In this document: positions 16,732 to 20,384 of the stretch, in pieces
Position numbering within the stretch: position 1 is the stretch's first letter
Layout: every line of letters starts with the position of its first letter
Source: Coptodactyla brooksi
Lineage: Eukaryota > Arthropoda > Insecta > Coleoptera > Scarabaeidae
Reading direction: 5' to 3'
Assembly: GCA_033557675.1 (NCBI GenBank)
Contig: JAWQRM010000693.1
Location: 1 to 20,384 of the forward strand
Length of the DNA stretch: 20,384 nt
Notes under the pieces: generated by a model
Seen by the model: the letters and a program-made list of their open reading frames with translations, nothing else
Databases searched by the model: none
Told to the model about the DNA's origin: nothing
Made by a program: the position numbers and the translations under genes

Positions 16732-18410
16732 ATGTGTAAAGTAATGTATCAATACGACAAAGGATCACGAGGTGGTAAGAAAAAAAGTCGTCTAATTAAT
16801 ATAAGTAGGCTTAAAGTACAAAATAGTTACGAGTTGGAGGAGTCAGCTGAAAGCATCGGCACGTCGGCGAAAAAATTTAAACTCTCGGAAGAAAATTATG
16901 ACATCGATTACGATTGTATTTTTGGCTGCCGAATACTGTATTTCGGTACAGTATTGTTTACTTTATCTGATGTACTAATGTGCCATGCGTTCCATAATAA
17001 AGTGAAATTTACAGAGATAAGACTTGGACTTCAAAATAGTTGTTACGTGTGAGGAATATGTACCAGTGTATATAAACAGTTGTCCAAAAATAAATAATAA
17101 GGCCTATGAAGTGAATCGGCGAATAACTTTTGCAATGCGTTTGTTAGGCATTTGCTGCATCATGGATATGCCATCGCCGGTAAAGCAAAAAAATTATAAT
17201 TTAATTGTTGACACAATTCATGAAGCTTCTGAAACAATTTCTTCTTTTTCAATGAAGAATGCTGCTCAAGAAGAAAAGAAAACAACTATAAATAAAGGCG
17301 AGAATCATGGAATTACTGTGTCAGGTGATGGCTCTTGGCCTAAAAGAGGGTTTTCGTTGCTTTTTCCAATTGTGTTGTTAATAGGTTGGTACACTGGCAA
17401 AGTTGTTGATGTTATAGTAAAAAGTAAACTTTACAAGGCATGTATGATGTGACAAAATAAAGAAAACACTTAGATGTACGAAGATTGGAAAAAGAGTCAT
17501 GAAAACGTGCGCAAGGCAAATCACGAGGGTTCGCCCAGGAAGATGGAGGTGGATGGACCGACAGAAATGTTTTCTCGAGCGAACGAAAAAAATGAGGTTG
17601 CATATCTTAATTACATCGGAGATGGGGACTGTGAGACGTACAAAGCTATTGTCGAGCAAAATCCAAATGTACCTAAAAAAGAGTGTGTCGACCCCGTACA
17701 GAAGAGGGTGGGAAGCGGGCTGCGAAATATTGCGAAAAAAAGAAATAGGGTGGCCGAGGAAAATTGACCGGCAAACTCATCGACGAGTTAACTATATATT
17801 ATGGACTCGCCATACGTAGACATTGCTTCTCAGTCGAAGAAATGAAAAAGGCTATTTGGGCCATATTATATCATAAGATTTCAACCGATGATGAGCCTCA
17901 ACATCATTTATTTCCGGAGGACCCAAAATCATGGTGTGTATGGTAACTGAGGAAGGCGATGGGAATAATTATGCGCACGGTCCAGCGATGTCAAAAGACA
18001 TTTTTGAAGCCATCAAAAAGACTTATGAAGAACTGAGCAGTCACAATTTGTTGTCCCGTTGCTTGGGTGGCTTCACCTAAAACGTTAATGAGAGTTTAAA
18101 TGCCATGGTGTGGTCAATGGCTCCGAAAGGAGTTTCTGGTGGCAAAAATGTACTTGATATTGCTGTGAACCTTGCAGTTACGATGGGTACAAAGGTATAT
18201 TACAATTGATGAATAAACTTGGCATAACGATTGAACTCCAATGTTACAATTTTCGTCTCGAAGCTGATGATAGCTTCGACGAGAGCTTTCTGCACAAGCA
18301 AAATTTGCTCGGAAAGAAGCTACATTAGGTAGAAAAGAAGAAGAACAGGAGAACCTTGATCTGGAAGGGCAATTGTATTGTCCGGTCATCGCTGATTGAA
18401 GGTAAACAAA
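16732..18410 (+). pseudogene. Mutator-like transposase (arthropod MULE), broken
   Basis: Starts with ATG 16732 and a basic N-terminal region (GSRGGKKKSRLINISR). The order then is GCRILYFGTVLFTLSDVL, a frameshift near 17030, FKIVVTCEEYVPVYINSC, NNKAYEVNRRITFAMRLLG, SMKNAAQEEKKTTINKG, VSGDGSWPKRGFS (Asp codon 17327), YTGKVVDV, stops at 17450 and 17471, then NHEGSPRKMEVDGP, YLNYIGDGDCETYK (Asp 17621/17627), DPVQKRVGSGLR, a frameshift near 17765, LTIYYGLAIRRHCFSVEEMK, ISTDDEPQHHLFP, a frameshift near 17940, NVNESLNAMVWSMAPKG (Glu 18090) and a C-terminal basic tail. This is the Mutator-like transposase domain common in arthropods. The likely D-D-E residues remain, but stops and frameshifts make it inactive. 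Confidence 0.93.
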
Positions 18411-18660
18411 AAAATTCCATGATTTTGCGGTAGTTTAAACGCTTTTTTCTCAAAATCATCTTCTTGAAATCGAGCGACACAGGTAGCAATATTGACAACC
18501 TGAATTTTATGATCGATTTTCGATCGATTTTTTGGTCGAAAAAAATTGTTTATACTTCAAGACCTATTTTAACATGTATGAAAACCCGTTTGTAAAAACA
18601 TTGATTTGCCTTTTTAAATAAACTGTTAAAAATCACGCTTGATTTTGTCGTCACAAAGGT
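18411..18660 (+). mobile_element. probable 3' untranslated part of the Mutator-like element
   Basis: The sequence TTTAAACGCTTTTTTCTCAAAA (about 18435) and the following text resemble the region usually found after the transposase in arthropod Mutator-like copies, as I remember them. No terminal inverted repeat was located, so the edge is arbitrary. Confidence 0.4.
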
Positions 18661-19374
18661 ATATTCTCCCTTAAATGTATGCACATTTTAATAACCAGTT
18701 GCTATATGTTGTTCTTGATGAATTAGGAGTAGGTTTGCCTACTTTTGAGCATAGAAACAGGCCTGTCGAGTCGAACTATTACTACTAATAATACGCTATT
18801 AATAAATCGTTTTTAATACTAACCTTTTCATATTTTAACTACCCATCATAATTTTATAGAAGTCTGTCGTAAGATCTGCTACAACTTGACCATCGTATGC
18901 TTATTTTTAGTGAATATATTTTCAAAACACGTTTAAATTGTCTTTTAATACGTTTGGGACAGTTTCCAAGTTATAAAGATTCTGAAACAAATTTGTACAG
19001 CTCTTGGTTTCACGATGCATCTGTGCTAAAAATAATGTACTTTGTATTTGTGGGCAGGGAGTACGACGAAGTATTAAATTAATGGACTTTCGCACGTAAA
19101 ATAAAACGTAAACCGCTTAAATGAATTTGCGTATATAAATAATAGGTAAATATAACGAATGTTACATACTTGTAAGTAAATAAAAAGAAAATGAAGGCTT
19201 AACGCGTTCAATAAATACGAGAATATGTAAAATCCAGTTTCAGTATTGCAACAAAGATACTTTCTTAAATTATCCCCCACGAGATAAACAATGAAAGGAT
19301 CTCACGATTTGGCAGTAAAGTGTAATATCTCAGTGCTGCTCTATCCAAACACAAATTAAATATTTCCACATGTG
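18661..19374. other. AT-rich intergenic stretch
   Basis: No gene or repeat recognised; only short frames (for example 18897-19082). Confidence 0.6.
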
Positions 19375-19720
19375 GTGGAAGCAACTGCGTCCGTATATCT
19401 TCATTTGCTGGCGGCTCGGCAGACACGACGCGCTCGTTACTCAGCGACCAAATGGCCGAGAAATCAGAGTGCCACCGCTGCGGGGTTTTAATTTTTAACC
19501 CGAATGTGCTCTTGACGTTTACGGCCGCCCCGTTCCCGCGCGCCTTTTTTTTACGGCCGAACGAAACAAATGCGTTAGCGGCCGGGACCTAATGTAATCG
19601 GTGAATTATTATATTTACGTGTCGGCCGCTCGCAGAGTCGCGCTTGTCGCGTTTTTATCACTGCGTTTGTCGTACGATATTTCTCCCCAGGGACCCTCGA
19701 CGAGCTGCAGTATGAAATAC
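19375..19720. promoter_or_regulatory. second CpG-rich non-coding block
   Basis: About 350 bp rich in CG dinucleotides (GACACGACGCGCTCG, GTTCCCGCGCGCC, GCGGCCGGG, GTCGGCCGCTCGC) between AT-rich flanks. Repeated GGCCG cores occur at about 19453, 19522, 19554, 19579 and 19623. The minus frame covering part of it (19575-19961) resembles no protein. Like the block at 9880-10500 it may be a conserved regulatory element; this is inferred from composition only. Confidence 0.3.
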
Positions 19721-19949
19721 CGTTGCACCGTCGGACGGTAGCCGGAAAAATAACATCACAAAAGGTGCGGTCATACTGGAGATATGAGGTTTGATCAAAA
19801 AAATACACGGAAATCCAATTGTCACAATTTTTTGTTGTTGCGTTGGTACACTTCGCTCTAACGTATGTTGAGGTTGGTTGTCTTGTTAGGTGCTTTATTG
19901 AGCCAGCCTCCAAGACGAATTCTACAAATAACTCCCACGAGATTCCGTA
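19721..19949. other. spacer before the Penelope-like fragment
   Basis: Nothing recognised. It may hold degraded 5' parts of the Penelope-like element. Confidence 0.45.
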
Positions 19950-20279
19950 TTGAACGCTCATCGTAGACTTACTTCAAAACTCAAAACCTGCGAAATTCTA
20001 TGGTCCTCAAAGTCCTTTATCCTTAATCCACAACATTTTGTCCAACGCTTAGAATCTCTCATCCTCAGCGACAACGATCTTCTCATCAGTTTCGACGTGG
20101 AGTTTCTGTTTACTAAAGCTCCTGATTCAGTCACTATAATCCAGCAAATCTTGGCCGTTAATAACAAACCAATTGCTTCCAATTCTGTGGCAAGTTCTAT
20201 GGTTAAATGTCTAGAGTCATATCTACGACATCTTTTCCCGGTCGTTTTTGTAACAGTTTTGTACCGTCATTTGGGGTGA
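19950..20279 (+). pseudogene. Penelope-like element reverse transcriptase fragment
   Basis: Around 19970-20030 two frames give decayed versions of the family's YGLPKxHK..PLRPI region (one reads KPAKFYGPQSPLSLIH, the other LTSKLKTCEILWSSKS), implying a frameshift. One frame then reads HFVQRLESLILSDNDLLIS, FDVEFLFTKAPDS and KCLESYLRHLF, ending at a TGA at 20277. Penelope-like reverse transcriptases show the same order: FVxRLxxLxL, ISFDVxSLFTxxP and LLExCLxxxYF. Here the catalytic Asp of SFDV (codon 20094) is kept. Later palm motifs and the GIY-YIG nuclease are missing. It differs clearly from the fragment at 4790-5219, so at least two lineages were present. Confidence 0.75.
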
Positions 20280-20384
20280 AATTGATCAAAATAAAAATAT
20301 ATTTGCTCATATTTTCCAGAAAATAAAATAAAAATGGTCAAAAAAGGTGTAGGTACATAGAAAATGATTATAGAAATATTATTA
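20280..20384. other. A-rich right edge
   Basis: A-rich sequence after the Penelope-like frame; nothing recognised before the window ends. Confidence 0.6.

Noticed and set aside
1..20384. CRISPR arrays, bacterial operons, rRNA genes
   Set aside because: No regular repeat-spacer pattern, no ribosome binding site logic and no rRNA-like sequence; the window is eukaryotic.

Overview
The window looks like AT-rich, transposon-dense insect DNA. No intact host gene is visible. The clues are eukaryotic: broken transposases of several animal families, microsatellites, short TTAGG-like runs, scattered splice-like sites, and two CpG-rich non-coding blocks that contrast with the surrounding AT-rich DNA. 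The element mix (Buster-type hAT, mariner, piggyBac, Mutator-like, Jockey-like LINE, Penelope-like) fits an arthropod. An ant or other hymenopteran is plausible but cannot be proved from this sequence.

Layout, left to right. A (TA)n run is followed by a decayed unrecognised protein remnant (74-622) and the C-terminal end of a Tc1/mariner-superfamily transposase (about 637-940). A pyrimidine-rich block (about 1283-1712) carries a perfect 16-bp inverted repeat. An almost complete but dead hAT/Buster element (1797-3509) has recognisable ends and target-site duplication. After an unassigned stretch come a 255-bp mariner deletion derivative (4532-4786), a Penelope-like reverse transcriptase fragment (4790-5219) and a strong hairpin (5664-5707). 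On the minus strand lie a broken piggyBac transposase (about 5890-7008) and a Jockey-like LINE reverse transcriptase (7479-8290), followed by a 177-bp TA-flanked inverted-repeat element (8299-8475).

The middle holds a moderately GC-rich unassigned stretch (8478-9870) with one candidate first exon, a CpG-rich block (9880-10500) and a structured tail that may end a retroposon (10735-10885). Next is a 954-bp mariner (11443-12396) whose centre is replaced by a 20-bp-period TTGCAA array. The right third contains a 29-bp inverted repeat next to a Penelope-type terminal motif (13148-13260), long AT-rich stretches, a piggyBac C-terminal fragment (16261-16464), a broken Mutator-like transposase (16732-18410), a second CpG-rich block (about 19375-19720) and another Penelope-like reverse transcriptase fragment (about 19950-20279).

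The genes do not form a pathway. This is a graveyard of independent insertions, all with stops, frameshifts or truncations. The most unusual structures are the TTGCAA array between two copies of one mariner segment, the three related Penelope-type terminal motifs, and the short-looped hairpins. All family assignments rest on recognising protein motifs by eye; no database search was possible.
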